A stretch of 64,000 bases of DNA. Origin: Bradyrhizobium sp. B097 (GTDB lineage: Bacteria > Pseudomonadota > Alphaproteobacteria > Rhizobiales > Xanthobacteraceae). Positions 26,090-34,618 of this stretch are shown here, piece by piece. The DNA is taken from assembly GCF_038957035.1 (NCBI RefSeq), contig NZ_CP152412.1, positions 4,708,501 through 4,772,500 of the forward strand, in the 5' to 3' direction. The notes under the pieces were generated by a model that was given only the letters and a program-made list of their open reading frames with translations, ran no database searches and was not told the origin of the DNA. Within the stretch, counting starts at the first letter, position 1, and each line of letters opens with the position of its first letter. Position numbers and translations under genes: made by a program.

Positions 26090-26584
26090 CTAAGCCCACG
26101 CCAGCCCCGCGACGACAGTCGGCTCATCATCGTCGGTCCTCGCGCCGGTGAGACGCCTGCGGCGCGCGCTGTCCTTGGCGCGACGATGACGCGCGTCAAA
26201 CCGCCGTAGCGCCATCGGCACACGCCACGCGAGGCTTTGAGCGAGCTCGATGGCCTGTCTGACCACGGCCGTCACGGTCGCCACGCGCGTGAACAGGCCG
26301 ATCAGGAAGATCGTCGAGAAGACGTCGATATAGGCCAGCACATCGCCGACCAGCATCAATTCGGGAGGAAGCGGAATCCGGTGCAGATAGGCACCGATCA
26401 GGATGACGACCGGAATCAGCGCGATCAGCTTCCGCAACGTCAGCCGATCCAGCAAGGCCGCGAGCTCAACGACCAGAACCTGCCAGAGCCAGTCGCCAAG
26501 CGCGGCCGGCTTGTCGATCGTCCAAGTCTGCCACAATGGCTGCCACAACGTCTGCAACAGCTGCCGCCAGTTCCGTTTCCCCAT
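26090..26584 (-). CDS. Hypothetical membrane protein
   Basis: A 164-residue protein. The N-terminal third is rich in Trp and Leu (NWRQLLQTLWQPLWQTW). Two transmembrane segments lie at about residues 53-70 (LIALIPVVILIGAYL) and 77-103 (LMLVGDVLAYIDVFSTIFLIGLF). A basic C-terminal tail (RRFDARHRRAKDSARRRRL) is probably cytoplasmic. I recognise no named family. It may be co-transcribed with the small gene upstream at 26622, 37 bp away. Confidence 0.65.
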   Translation of the reverse strand: MGKRNWRQLLQTLWQPLWQTWTIDKPAALGDWLWQVLVVELAALLDRLTLRKLIALIPVVILIGAYLHRIPLPPELMLVGDVLAYIDVFSTIFLIGLFTRVATVTAVVRQAIELAQSLAWRVPMALRRFDARHRRAKDSARRRRLTGARTDDDEPTVVAGLAWA

Positions 26585-26621
26585 CGCAGCGTCCGCATCC
26601 TCACGCGCGCAATACCGGCGG

Positions 26622-26786
26622 CTACGGCTTCGACGACGCCTCGCTGCCGTCGCCCTCGACCGCGGCGCCTTGCACGTCAGCCGAATCGGCCGATGGAAAG
26701 ATGCGCTCGTAGTTGGCCCTGGCCTCGCGAATCAGCTGCGCACGCTCGCGTTCCGATTTCGAGATGAACCTGATGATCTCGCCCAT
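26622..26786 (-). CDS. Small hypothetical protein (MGEIIRF type)
   Basis: A 54-residue protein. I chose ATG 26786, giving MGEIIRFISKSERERAQLIR; the frame is open 15 codons further upstream but that part has no typical start. The charged helical N-terminus (SERERAQLIREARANYERIF) and short acidic tail match small proteins that recur in Bradyrhizobium genomes and carry no assigned function. Confidence 0.65.
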   Translation of the reverse strand: MGEIIRFISKSERERAQLIREARANYERIFPSADSADVQGAAVEGDGSEASSKP

Positions 26787-26870
26787 GTGCTCTCCAACGC
26801 AGGGGGAATTCTCCGACCATCGGCAATGCAACCATCGTGCCTGATGGCCGCCCGGCCGACATGCTCGCGC

Positions 26871-27131
26871 TTACCGGATCCGCCGCGGCGATATCCGCTG
26901 CTGGCTGAACGCAACACGGGGATTGATGCCGCAATAGGCATCGCGGCCTGACGCCGACGCCTGGCACTGCTCGTAGGTCTGGTAGCCGCAATAGCCGGGG
27001 TATCCCTCATCCCTGCCCTGGATGCACCAGGGATAATCATAGGGATCGGCCGCCGCCGGCTGTGCGGAGCCGACAATCCAGCTCGTTCCGAGCGCCGCGA
27101 ACGCCAGAATTGCCCAATTCGACCTGCGCAT
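26871..27131 (-). CDS. DUF3551 family secreted protein
   Basis: An 86-residue protein with an N-terminal signal peptide (NWAILAFAALGTSWIVGSAQPAAA). The cysteine-containing mature domain reads YDYPWCIQGRD, GYCGYQTYEQCQAS and DAYCGINP, the signature spacing of DUF3551. This family is abundant in Bradyrhizobium and close relatives, is predicted periplasmic, and has no known role. I chose ATG 27131 (MRRSNW) over the upstream start at 27158 because it gives a conventional signal peptide. Confidence 0.85.
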   Translation of the reverse strand: MRRSNWAILAFAALGTSWIVGSAQPAAADPYDYPWCIQGRDEGYPGYCGYQTYEQCQASASGRDAYCGINPRVAFSQQRISPRRIR

Positions 27132-27284
27132 GAACCTGCTTCCTTCCTCGATCGGCACCCAGCCGTTGATTTAGGTACGCCGGGAAGATCTGCGAGGTTT
27201 CCGCTCACCGCCTCAAGAAGGTGTGACCCGAGCGCGGAGGGAGCGCATCGGAAGCCAGCCGCCCTAGATGGGCGCGGGACCCAC

Positions 27285-27329
27285 AAAAAACACGAGGCCC
27301 GGTGTGCCTAGGAGCCCGGGCCTCGTGTC
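27285..27329 (-). terminator. Strong intrinsic terminator (minus strand)
   Basis: On the minus strand a stem of about 13 bp (ACACGAGGCCCGG against its complement) is followed by TTTTTT. It lies 100 bp beyond the stop of the 3-hydroxyacyl-CoA dehydrogenase gene and is its likely terminator. Confidence 0.85.
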
Positions 27330-27428
27330 TGATGTCCCCCGCCTCAGTGGCGGATCAGGCGTTGTGGTTACGCGAGCTTGCCCGCGCGATCCATCCCGGA
27401 TGACTACGGGGTCAGGCGCGCGCAGATT

Positions 27429-28280
27429 TCACTTGCTGTAGCTGTAGAACCCCTGCCCGGTCTTGCGGCCGAGATGGCCGGCATCGACCATCTCCTTCAG
27501 CAGCGGCGCCGGCCGGTATTTGGGATCGTTGAAGCCGGTGTAGAACACCTCCATCACCGACAGCATGGTGTCGAGCCCGATCAGGTCGGCAAGCGCGAGC
27601 GGGCCGATCGGATGGTTGCAGCCGAGCTTCATGCCGGCATCGATCTCTTCCGCGGTCGCAATGCCTTCCTGCAGCGCGAAGATCGCCTCGTTGATCATCG
27701 GGCACAGGATGCGGTTCACCGCAAAGCCCGGGCTGTTCTTCGCGGTGATCGCGACCTTGCCGATACGCTTGGCAAACGCTTCGGCCTTGGCGACCGTGTC
27801 GTCCGAGGTCTGCAGGCCGCGGATCAGTTCGAGCAGCGCCATCACCGGGACCGGATTGAAGAAGTGCATCCCGATGAAGCGGTCGGGACGATCGGTCGAG
27901 GCCGCAAGGCGGGTGATCGAGATCGACGAGGTGTTGGTTGCGACCAGCGCGCTCGGCTTCAGCCCGGCGCAGAGATCCCTGAGGATCTTGACCTTCAGCT
28001 CCTCGTTCTCGGTGGCGGCTTCGATCACGAGATCGCAGGCGGCAAGCTTGGACTTGTCGGTGGTCGCGTTGATCCGCGCGAGCGTCGCGTCGCGATCGGC
28101 CGCCGTCATCTTCTCCTTGGCGACCAGGCGATCGAGACTGGACCCGACCGTCTTCAGGCCGCGTTGCACCGCCGCGTCCGAGATATCCACCATGGTCACG
28201 GCAAGCCCCGCCGCCGCGCAGATTTGCGCGATGCCGTTGCCCATGGTTCCGGCGCCGATGATGCCAACCGTCTCGATCAT
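27429..28280 (-). CDS. 3-hydroxybutyryl-CoA dehydrogenase
   Basis: A 283-residue cytoplasmic dehydrogenase that interconverts acetoacetyl-CoA and 3-hydroxybutyryl-CoA with NAD(P). The Rossmann motif [14 protein letters not shown] is at the N-terminus. The catalytic region has [23 protein letters not shown] (catalytic His) and [14 protein letters not shown], and the C-terminal helical domain includes [17 protein letters not shown]. This is the PaaH/Hbd single-domain form, not the fused FadJ type. I chose ATG 28280; the frame is open for another 127 codons upstream but those translate a different small gene's region. Confidence 0.92.
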   Translation of the reverse strand: MIETVGIIGAGTMGNGIAQICAAAGLAVTMVDISDAAVQRGLKTVGSSLDRLVAKEKMTAADRDATLARINATTDKSKLAACDLVIEAATENEELKVKILRDLCAGLKPSALVATNTSSISITRLAASTDRPDRFIGMHFFNPVPVMALLELIRGLQTSDDTVAKAEAFAKRIGKVAITAKNSPGFAVNRILCPMINEAIFALQEGIATAEEIDAGMKLGCNHPIGPLALADLIGLDTMLSVMEVFYTGFNDPKYRPAPLLKEMVDAGHLGRKTGQGFYSYSK

Positions 28281-28420
28281 TGTGTCTGTCCCTTCTCGTC
28301 GCTTGCGCCGCCGCGCGGCCGCATCGTCAAAAACGGCGGACCCGGAAGGTCCGCGGATGGCGCATGCATAGCAGTCCGGCCGAACGGCCGATACAGGACA
28401 CGGCGGTATTCTGGTGAGGT

Positions 28421-28612
28421 CTATTCCGGGCGCGGCGGGATGGATCGCCGTGGCGGGACGGCGGCGCGCGGCGGCAATTGGGTGCGCGGCGGCTCTGCCG
28501 CACGCGACGGCTCGAGCACGCGGTTGAGCCGCACGATCCACCAGGCGAGGCGTCCGTAGCTGCGGCGCAGCGCCGACCCAAATCCCTCGTCGATGTCCTG
28601 GTCCCGATCCAT
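28421..28612 (-). CDS. Small hypothetical protein with Pro/Arg-rich tail
   Basis: A 63-residue frame from ATG 28612 ([20 protein letters not shown]). The acidic N-terminus, a Trp-containing middle ([15 protein letters not shown]) and a Pro/Arg-rich tail ([15 protein letters not shown]) are visible. The middle could form a short amphipathic or membrane-associated helix. No family recognised. The reading frame lies upstream of the dehydrogenase on the same strand. Confidence 0.45.
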   Translation of the reverse strand: MDRDQDIDEGFGSALRRSYGRLAWWIVRLNRVLEPSRAAEPPRTQLPPRAAVPPRRSIPPRPE

Positions 28613-28857
28613 GCCGCTCTCGTAAACGTCGATCCTTGAAGGAACGGTGTGACGCAATCACCCGCTGCGCCAGCCACTGTTAGGAATTTGGCAACTATCG
28701 GCGCGCAGACTGAAGGCTTCGCGCCGGTAATCTCCCGGATTGCACAGGGCAGACCCCGCGCAGCAGCATCGCCATGGCGGCGCGACTCGCTTTTAATTGA
28801 TCGAATTTTCCGCCGGATGCCGCGACATAAGGACATTAGACGACGAGGGCTACGCCC

Positions 28858-29007
28858 ATGCTTTCTGAAAAATTCTTTTTGGTTCTCGAGACATTGCTCA
28901 ACGGCCAGACCCATTCCGACGGCAGCCCGCGTGTGGTGAGCACATCGCCCCACATCCCGGTCAAGCTTCCGCAGGAAAGCCAGCCGGAACGCAAGCTCCC
29001 TCGCTAG
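28858..29007 (+). CDS. 49-residue hypothetical protein
   Basis: A short frame from ATG 28858 to TAG 29007, reading MLSEKFFLVLETLLNGQ and ending in QESQPERKLPR. The N-terminal amphipathic helix and Pro-rich remainder resemble small proteins I associate with Bradyrhizobium genomes. It is shorter than usual ORF cut-offs. Support is pattern recognition plus a clean start and stop; no ribosome-binding site stands out. Confidence 0.5.
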   Translation: MLSEKFFLVLETLLNGQTHSDGSPRVVSTSPHIPVKLPQESQPERKLPR

Positions 29008-29141
29008 GCTTCGTGCCGCGAGCCGGCCTGATCGATCGCCGCGACGAGCGAAGCCGATCGTCCGTTTCGCGCCCGTGATCCAGCTCATAGTTGATGAAGG
29101 TGAGCCACGCTACACCACTCCCGCAACGAAGTGGTGCCGCC

Positions 29142-29357
29142 GTGAACCATGAGACCGACAGCAAGACCGATTTCGGGAGCATCGCCGTCGCGATCTGCGT
29201 CGCCGCCTACACAGCGATCATGCTCGCCTATCTCGCCCAACACGATCTCGGCCTGACCGCCACGCAAACGCGTCATCTTTCGATGATGGCCGCGCTGTTT
29301 CTCGCGCTGCCGATCGCGCTGGATTTCCTGCGCACCGGCCCCGACAAGGCGCGCTGA
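29142..29357 (+). CDS. Small two-helix membrane protein, hypothetical
   Basis: A 71-residue protein with start taken at GTG 29142 (NHETDSKTDFGS follows), preceded by CGAAG. Two hydrophobic helices are seen (IAVAICVAAYTAIMLAYLA and LSMMAALFLALPIALDFL), joined by a short polar loop. Earlier in-frame starts at 29091 (TTG) and 29094 (ATG) are possible. No family recognised. Confidence 0.55.
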   Translation: MNHETDSKTDFGSIAVAICVAAYTAIMLAYLAQHDLGLTATQTRHLSMMAALFLALPIALDFLRTGPDKAR

Positions 29358-29485
29358 GCCGGGCAATGGCGCGCCTGCAGCATCCGATCTCCCCTGCCGA
29401 ACACACGCCTGCGCAACATAGCGCTAGGTGAAGCGACGCGAATCAGCGTTACTTTGCAACTGATCACTTCGTGGGATTTGGCTGC

Positions 29486-29743
29486 ATGACCCAGCCCAGC
29501 GTCCTGGATCAGAAGATTTTGGATCAGAACATTCGCGAGCTGCAGGAATGGCTGCGCAGCGCCTGGCAACAGCTCGCGGACCCCTCGCTCACCGCCTTCT
29601 CCCGCCGCGAACTGCGCAACCAGATGAAGCAATGCAACGCCGATTTGCGCGTGCAGCTGCAAGCCGCTTCCAAGCAAATGCGGAGTCAGCCGGCTCGATC
29701 GGGCAAGACGTTCGCCAGACCTGAGCTGCGGATACTCGCGTAG
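29486..29743 (+). CDS. Small helical hypothetical protein
   Basis: An 85-residue protein starting at ATG 29486 (MTQPSVLDQKILDQNIRELQ). It looks like a helical hairpin: the first helix contains IRELQEWLRSAWQQLA and the second LRNQMKQCNADLRVQLQAA. No signal peptide. No named family. It is followed by a degraded copy of the AGCGTTTTC-type repeat. Confidence 0.6.
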   Translation: MTQPSVLDQKILDQNIRELQEWLRSAWQQLADPSLTAFSRRELRNQMKQCNADLRVQLQAASKQMRSQPARSGKTFARPELRILA

Positions 29744-29899
29744 GAGCGTTTTCCAGCGCAGCGGATTGCGGCTCGCGTGAAGAAAACGCGCCGGTGTCGC
29801 AAGCGCCGGCGCGCCAAAATGCCGCGATCTCCTGCTGCATGCGCGCCATACGCACCCTCTGCTTGTGCAGGGGCGCCCGACAAGGCACAGCAAAACGGC

Positions 29900-29931
29900 C
29901 CCGGTATGCCTATATCCCGGTATGCCTATAT
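29900..29931. repeat. Perfect 16-bp tandem duplication
   Basis: The unit CCCGGTATGCCTATAT occurs twice head to tail, ending 44 bp before the GTG start of the CNNM/CBS protein gene. It lies where its promoter or leader would be. Confidence 0.8.
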
Positions 29932-29975
29932 AGGGCGTCGCAGAGCGGCCATGCCGCCAAACCTCAGGGACTCCC

Positions 29976-31265
29976 GTGTTATATCTGGAACTTGCGATCG
30001 TGGCGGTCTTGATCGTCGTCAACGGTCTGTTGTCGATGTCGGAGCTCGCGATCGTCTCCTCCCGTCCGGCGCGCCTCGCGGCGTTGGTCGAGAAAGGCGT
30101 CAGCGGCTCGCGCCGCGCGCTTGCGCTGGCCTCCGATCCCGGAAAATTCCTCTCCACGGTGCAGATCGGCATCACGCTGATCGGCGTGCTGTCCGGCGCC
30201 TTTTCGGGCGCGACGCTGGGCCAGCGCCTCTCGCAATGGCTGTTCGAGGTTGGAGTGCCGGCCAACGTCGCCGACGCTGCCGGTGTCGGCATTGTCGTCG
30301 GCGTGATCACCTATGCGTCGCTGATCGTCGGCGAGCTCGTGCCGAAGCAGATCGCGCTGCGCGATCCAGAGGCGATCGCGGTGCGGGCCGCGCCGGCGAT
30401 GACGGTGATGGCAAGATTGTCGCTGCCGGTAGTGTGGCTGCTCGACCGCTCCGGCAAGTCGTTGCTGTGGCTATTGGGCCATCGCGAGGATGCGCAGGAC
30501 CGCGTCAGCGAGGACGAGATCAAGACGCTGGTGGTGGAAGCCGAAAACGCCGGCGTGCTGGAGCCCGGCGAAAAGGAGATGATCGCCGGCGTGATGCGGC
30601 TTGGCGATCTGCCGGTCGGCGCCGTCATGACGCCGCGCCACGAGGTCAGCCTGATCGACCTCGCCGCTCCCACGCCCGAGATCCTGGCGGCGCTGCAAAG
30701 GAGCAGTCACTCGCGCTGCGTGGTGTTCGACGGCAACCGCGATCATGCGCTCGGCATCGTGCAGGCCAAGGACGTGCTCGACGTCTACCTCGCCGGCCAG
30801 ACGCCCGACATCCGCGCGCTGACGCGCGATGCGCCGATCATTCCGGAGACCGTCGATGCCCGCGACGTGGTCGCGATCCTGCGCGACTCCGCGGTGCATA
30901 TCGGCCTCGTGCACGACGAATACGGCACCTTCCAGGGCGTCGTGACCAGCGCCGACATCCTCGAGGCCATCGTCGGTGTTTTCCATACCGAGGAAGGCCC
31001 GGCCGAGCCCGCCTATGTCAGGCGCGACGACGGCTCCTATCTGATCTCGGGCTGGATGCCGGCGCTCGAGTTCAGCGAACTGCTCGGCATCGCGCTGCCC
31101 TCGCCGCGGCCCTACCAGACCGCCGCCGGCTTCCTACTGCATGCGTTCGGCGCGATCCCCGATACCGGTGCGAAAACCACTGCGCAGGGCTGGGATTTCG
31201 AGATCGTCGATCTCGACGGCCGGCGCATCGACAAGGTGCTGGCGAGCAAGCCGTCGGTGGCCTGA
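29976..31265 (+). CDS. Hemolysin-family / CNNM-CBS-CorC membrane protein
   Basis: A 429-residue protein starting at GTG 29976. The N-terminal CNNM domain (about residues 1-190) has four hydrophobic segments and the signatures NGLLSMSELAIVSSR and GELVPKQIAL. Two CBS domains follow (about 210-330; VMTPRHEVSLIDL, HDEYGTFQGVVTSADILEAI), then a C-terminal CorC_HlyC/transporter-associated domain (about 345-425; DGSYLISGWMPALEFSELLG). Proteins of this build are linked to magnesium or other divalent cation efflux and adenine-nucleotide sensing. The label hemolysin is historical. No operon partner is evident. Confidence 0.88.
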   Translation: MLYLELAIVAVLIVVNGLLSMSELAIVSSRPARLAALVEKGVSGSRRALALASDPGKFLSTVQIGITLIGVLSGAFSGATLGQRLSQWLFEVGVPANVADAAGVGIVVGVITYASLIVGELVPKQIALRDPEAIAVRAAPAMTVMARLSLPVVWLLDRSGKSLLWLLGHREDAQDRVSEDEIKTLVVEAENAGVLEPGEKEMIAGVMRLGDLPVGAVMTPRHEVSLIDLAAPTPEILAALQRSSHSRCVVFDGNRDHALGIVQAKDVLDVYLAGQTPDIRALTRDAPIIPETVDARDVVAILRDSAVHIGLVHDEYGTFQGVVTSADILEAIVGVFHTEEGPAEPAYVRRDDGSYLISGWMPALEFSELLGIALPSPRPYQTAAGFLLHAFGAIPDTGAKTTAQGWDFEIVDLDGRRIDKVLASKPSVA

Positions 31266-31384
31266 GGTTGCCAGCCGGCCGGCCTGTTGATAACGGGCAG
31301 GACAACGAACCAGGCGACCGCGGTGTGCTATCGGCATAGCGGCAGCCCAAGCAAATCCCGCGTAACCCCCACGGAATTGATCCC

Positions 31385-31984
31385 ATGCGCATTACCCTTG
31401 TCGGTTCCCGCCATTTCGGCGTGACGACCCTGAACATGCTGCGCGAGCACCACGTCACGCTAGTCAGGGTGGTCGTCCATGACGGCGAGGACCGGCTGGC
31501 GGCAGCGGCAAGGGCGGCCGGCATCGAGGTCGTGGTGCAGGCGGATCCCAAGCTGGTGACGGCCGCCGAGATCGCGCCGGGCACCGAGCTGATCGTGACC
31601 GCCCACAGCCACGCCCGCGTCAGCAAGGAGGCGCTTGCCGTGGCCAAGCTTGGCGGCATCGGGTACCACCCCTCGCTGCTGCCGCGTCACCGCGGCATCG
31701 CAGCGGTGGAGTGGACCATCAAGGAAGGCGATCCAATCGCCGGCGGCAGCATCTATCACCTCGCCGACCGCATGGACGCCGGCGCGATCGCCGCCCAGGA
31801 CTGGGTGTTCGTCAAGAAGGGCGAGACGGCCCGCGAGCTCTGGGAGCGCGCGCTGGCACCGCTCGGGCTGCGCCTGCTCGGTGAGGTCATCGACTACGGC
31901 AAGGTCAATGGCGCGCTGCCGGCCAAGCCCCAGGACGAGCAGTTTGCGACCAAGGCGCCTAACCTCAGCCCTGGCAAGCACTAA
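31385..31984 (+). CDS. Formyltransferase family protein
   Basis: A 199-residue protein with the formyl transferase fold shared by Fmt, PurN and ArnA. Visible signatures are MRITLVGSRHFGVTTLNML at the nucleotide-fold start, IVTAHSHARVSKEAL and the catalytic-loop equivalent GIGYHPSLLPRHRG. It lacks the C-terminal domain of methionyl-tRNA formyltransferase, so it is not Fmt itself. The usual Asn-His-Asp set appears altered (the Asn before His is replaced by Tyr), so activity with 10-formyl-tetrahydrofolate is likely but unproven. Substrate unknown. Confidence 0.75.
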   Translation: MRITLVGSRHFGVTTLNMLREHHVTLVRVVVHDGEDRLAAAARAAGIEVVVQADPKLVTAAEIAPGTELIVTAHSHARVSKEALAVAKLGGIGYHPSLLPRHRGIAAVEWTIKEGDPIAGGSIYHLADRMDAGAIAAQDWVFVKKGETARELWERALAPLGLRLLGEVIDYGKVNGALPAKPQDEQFATKAPNLSPGKH

Positions 31985-32178
31985 TCCCGCATTTCGGTAT
32001 CTAGATACCTCACAAAATCAAGCGACGGAACAAATTCTTCGTTCCTGGCCCGGAACCAGATTCACTATGATGTGTTTGAGTTCACAGGAACATTCGGGGC
32101 TCCCGCGACGCAGCAAATTTTGAACACATTGTGACAGGATAAGCCGCGTCATCACACGAAATTACAGGGATTTGATTC

Positions 32179-32538
32179 ATGCGTTCGATCCGCATTCGCG
32201 ACCTGATTTTGGTCACTTCGGTCGCCTCGGCTGCCGCCCTCACCGCTGCTCCCGTCTCCGCCCAGCAGCCTTATGACGGCCTCTGGAACGTCACCGTCGT
32301 CACCAAGACCGGTAGCTGCGAGCCGTCGTCCAGCTCCACCCTGACCGTTTCGGAAGGAAAGATCACGGCGCCCGGCGCGACGATCTCCGGCACCGTCGGC
32401 AGCGGGGGCCTTGTGCGAGTCTCGATCAATGGTGCATATGCGAACGGACAACTCAGTGGCAACTCCGGATCGGGGAAGTGGAATGGGGCATCAGCTGGCG
32501 TACCGTGCAGCGGCCGATGGGAAGCATCCCGTCAGTAA
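32179..32538 (+). CDS. Secreted hypothetical protein
   Basis: A 119-residue protein with a signal peptide (LVTSVASAAALTAAPVSAQ). The mature part (YDGLWNVTVVTKTGSCEPSS to GVPCSGRWEASR) looks like a small beta-barrel with one cysteine near each end, probably disulfide-bonded in the periplasm. A Ser/Gly-rich middle is present. Similar GLW-type domains are common in rhizobial secreted proteins of unknown role. It overlaps the start assigned to the next gene. Confidence 0.7.
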   Translation: MRSIRIRDLILVTSVASAAALTAAPVSAQQPYDGLWNVTVVTKTGSCEPSSSSTLTVSEGKITAPGATISGTVGSGGLVRVSINGAYANGQLSGNSGSGKWNGASAGVPCSGRWEASRQ

Positions 32539-33037
32539 GATCAGCAGCGTATCGAGTTTCTTCGCTATCGCGCGGCGGCCAGCATATGCAGCCGTCGCGT
32601 TTTTCGTGACCGCATTGGCGAGCACCTCAGGCCATGCCCAGTCCAGCCCGTTCGCCGGCATGGCGGGCACCTGGTCGGGCGCTGGCTCGGTCACCCTCGA
32701 CGACGGCTCCAGCGAGCGGATCCGCTGCCGTGCGACCTATCGCGTCGGTGGGCCCAGGATGACCATGAGCCTCACCTGCGCCAGCGACGCCTACAAGTTC
32801 AACCTGGCGGCCGACGTGGAGGCCGAGGGCAACGCGGTCACTGGCTCCTGGAGCGAGTCCAGCCGCAATGTCAGCGGCGATCTGCGAGGTCGCGGCGGCG
32901 GCGGCAACTTCCAGGTCGTTGCCAGCGCGCCCGGCTTCAACGCCGACATTTCGATGCGCACCAGTGGCAACAAGCAGTCCGTCACGATCAGAGCCGACAG
33001 CCAGTTCCGCGGCGCCAACATCACGCTGTCGAAGTAA
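32483..33037 (+). CDS. Secreted hypothetical protein
   Basis: A 184-residue frame from ATG 32483, overlapping the previous gene by 56 bp. A long n-region precedes a hydrophobic signal (RRPAYAAVAFFVTALASTSGHAQSS). The mature domain (FAGMAGTWSGAGSVTL, ERIRCRATYRVGG, MTMSLTCASDAYKFNL, VTIRADSQFRGANITLSK) is beta-rich with two cysteines. Related small periplasmic proteins occur often in Bradyrhizobium. The overlap suggests translational coupling with the upstream secreted protein. Start is uncertain, since no closer ATG/GTG/TTG exists in frame. Confidence 0.65.
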   Translation: MGHQLAYRAAADGKHPVSKISSVSSFFAIARRPAYAAVAFFVTALASTSGHAQSSPFAGMAGTWSGAGSVTLDDGSSERIRCRATYRVGGPRMTMSLTCASDAYKFNLAADVEAEGNAVTGSWSESSRNVSGDLRGRGGGGNFQVVASAPGFNADISMRTSGNKQSVTIRADSQFRGANITLSK

Positions 33038-33060
33038 GCTATCAGGACTCCAACGACAAA

Positions 33061-33089
33061 AGCCCTCGGGTGATCCCGAGGGCTTTTTT
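33061..33089 (+). terminator. Intrinsic terminator, probably bidirectional
   Basis: A perfect ten-pair stem AGCCCTCGGG-TGAT-CCCGAGGGCT is followed by TTTTTT on the plus strand; the minus strand has TTTTGT. It separates the secreted-protein gene from the convergent ridA-like gene. Confidence 0.9.
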
Positions 33090-33122
33090 GTTGGCTGCGC
33101 AGGCAATGGCTCGCATGTGCCG

Positions 33123-33521
33123 CTATGCGGCAGGCACGAACGCCGTCACCTCGATCTCGACCTTGGCGCGCTGATCGACCAGCCCGTCGATATAGAGCAG
33201 CGTGGACGGGGGGAAATTGCGTCCGAGCGTCTCCTTCCACGCCGCGCCGATACCGGCGCCCGCGGCCTCGTATTCGCTGCGGCTGGTCAGGTACCAGGTC
33301 AGGCGCACGATGTGCTCGGGACCGGCGCCGGCTTCGTTCAACAGCTTGATGATGCGCTTCAGCGCCGTGCCGACCTGGGCAGCCATCTCGGGCGCGTACT
33401 CGCCCTTCTCGTCGCCGCCGGTCTGCCCCGCCAGCACGATCCATTTGCCGGGCGCGTCGAACGCGACACCGTGCGAGAAGCCGCGGGGTTTCGACCACTC
33501 GGCCGGTTGCAAGACACGCAT
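33123..33521 (-). CDS. RidA/YjgF family protein
   Basis: A 132-residue protein of the Rid superfamily, whose members hydrolyse reactive enamine/imine intermediates. Visible family features: the N-terminal SHGVAFDAPGKWIVLAGQTG, HIVRLTWYLTSRSEYEAAG with a conserved Arg, and the C-terminal PSTLLYIDGLVDQRAKVEIEVTAFVP, where Glu and Arg line the active cleft. The proteins form trimers in the cytoplasm. It looks more like a Rid subgroup member than canonical RidA, so imine deaminase activity is possible but not certain. It is convergent with the upstream secreted-protein gene across a terminator. Confidence 0.85.
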   Translation of the reverse strand: MRVLQPAEWSKPRGFSHGVAFDAPGKWIVLAGQTGGDEKGEYAPEMAAQVGTALKRIIKLLNEAGAGPEHIVRLTWYLTSRSEYEAAGAGIGAAWKETLGRNFPPSTLLYIDGLVDQRAKVEIEVTAFVPAA

Positions 33522-33663
33522 GAGCAGATCCTCCTGATGTGATTATTCCCGCCCTGCTTAGCAGAGATCACGCGGCCAGCGCACCACGCATCGGCAGAAT
33601 TGCGCGTTGCAAATTCATATCGGCTCGCCGATACCGGGAATCCCTCCTCATCTCATTCCGATC

Positions 33664-34539
33664 ATGGATCGCACGCCCTCAAAGACCCGCGCAGCACTGT
33701 GGATGTCCGGTTGGCTCGCGCTGATGCTGATCGTGGCGGTGGCCGGCCGCGAGGCGACGCGCGAGGTCAACGTCTTCCAGCTGATGGCCGTGCGCGGCGT
33801 GCTCGGCTTCGTGATGCTGTATCCGATGGTCCACACCCATGGCGGGTTTGCGATCGTGAAGACCGCGCGCGTGCACGTCCACATCGCGCGCAACCTGATC
33901 CATTTCTGCGCGCAGCTTGGCTGGTTCTATGCGCTGACACTGATCCCGATCGGCCAGGTGGTCGCGATCGAGTTCACGATGCCGATCTGGACCGCGATCC
34001 TCGCGGCGGGCTTCCTCGGCGAACGCATGACATCCTGGAAGATCGTCGCGATCGTGCTTGGTCTGGTCGGCGTCATCGTGATCGTGCGGCCGGCGACCGG
34101 TGCGATCAATCCGGGCCAGCTGATCGCGCTCGCCGCGGCCATGGGCTTCGGAGTCTCGATCGTCGTGGTCAAATCGCTGACGCGGACCGAGCAGGCGCTG
34201 ACGATCATCTTCTGGATGCTGGTGGTGCAGTCGCTCGCCAGTATCGGGCCTGCGCTCTATGTCTGGACCTGGCCGCCGCTCTCCACCTGGGGCTGGCTTG
34301 CCGTGATCGCATTCTGCGGCACCTTCTCGCATTACTGCATGGCGCGCGCCCTGCTCCACGCCGACGCGACCGTCGTGATCCCGATGGATTTCGTCCGGGT
34401 CCCGCTGACCGCGATCGTCGGGTGGCTGATCTATGCCGAGCAGCTCGACGCCTATACGGTGCTTGGCGCCGCCATGATCCTGGCCGGCAACCTCCTGAAC
34501 CTGAAGCCCGCTGCAAAGGTGTCGGCGCGCCCAAGATGA
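33664..34539 (+). CDS. DMT-family transporter (EamA domains)
   Basis: A 291-residue inner-membrane protein with about ten hydrophobic helices in two EamA repeats. Signatures include an early REVNVFQLMAVRGVLGFV, the repeat boundary ALTLIPIGQVVAIEFTMPIWTA and, in the second repeat, LLHADATVVIPMDFVRVPLTA. DMT carriers usually export amino acids, nucleosides or other small metabolites; the substrate cannot be read. I chose ATG 33664 (MDRTPSKTR); the frame extends 19 codons upstream. Confidence 0.82.
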   Translation: MDRTPSKTRAALWMSGWLALMLIVAVAGREATREVNVFQLMAVRGVLGFVMLYPMVHTHGGFAIVKTARVHVHIARNLIHFCAQLGWFYALTLIPIGQVVAIEFTMPIWTAILAAGFLGERMTSWKIVAIVLGLVGVIVIVRPATGAINPGQLIALAAAMGFGVSIVVVKSLTRTEQALTIIFWMLVVQSLASIGPALYVWTWPPLSTWGWLAVIAFCGTFSHYCMARALLHADATVVIPMDFVRVPLTAIVGWLIYAEQLDAYTVLGAAMILAGNLLNLKPAAKVSARPR

Positions 34540-34576
34540 CGGCCGCGCGGCGCTACACCACGGCGGCTCGACCACA

Positions 34577-34599
34577 AAGCCCGGGGATGTTCCCGGGCT
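34577..34599. terminator. Possible intrinsic terminator between convergent genes
   Basis: AGCCCGGG and CCCGGGCT form an 8-bp perfect stem with a GATGTT loop. Only short T runs flank it, so it is a weak candidate. It lies between the DMT transporter gene and the convergent BrnA-like gene. Confidence 0.5.
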
Positions 34600-34618
34600 G
34601 CTCTGCTTCGAAAGCGTG

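Noticed and set aside
19866..27428. Integrative island starting at tRNA-Lys
   Set aside because: The region after the tRNA has an IS, small hypothetical genes and one low-GC gene, but I see no integrase and no repeated tRNA 3' end that would mark an attachment site.
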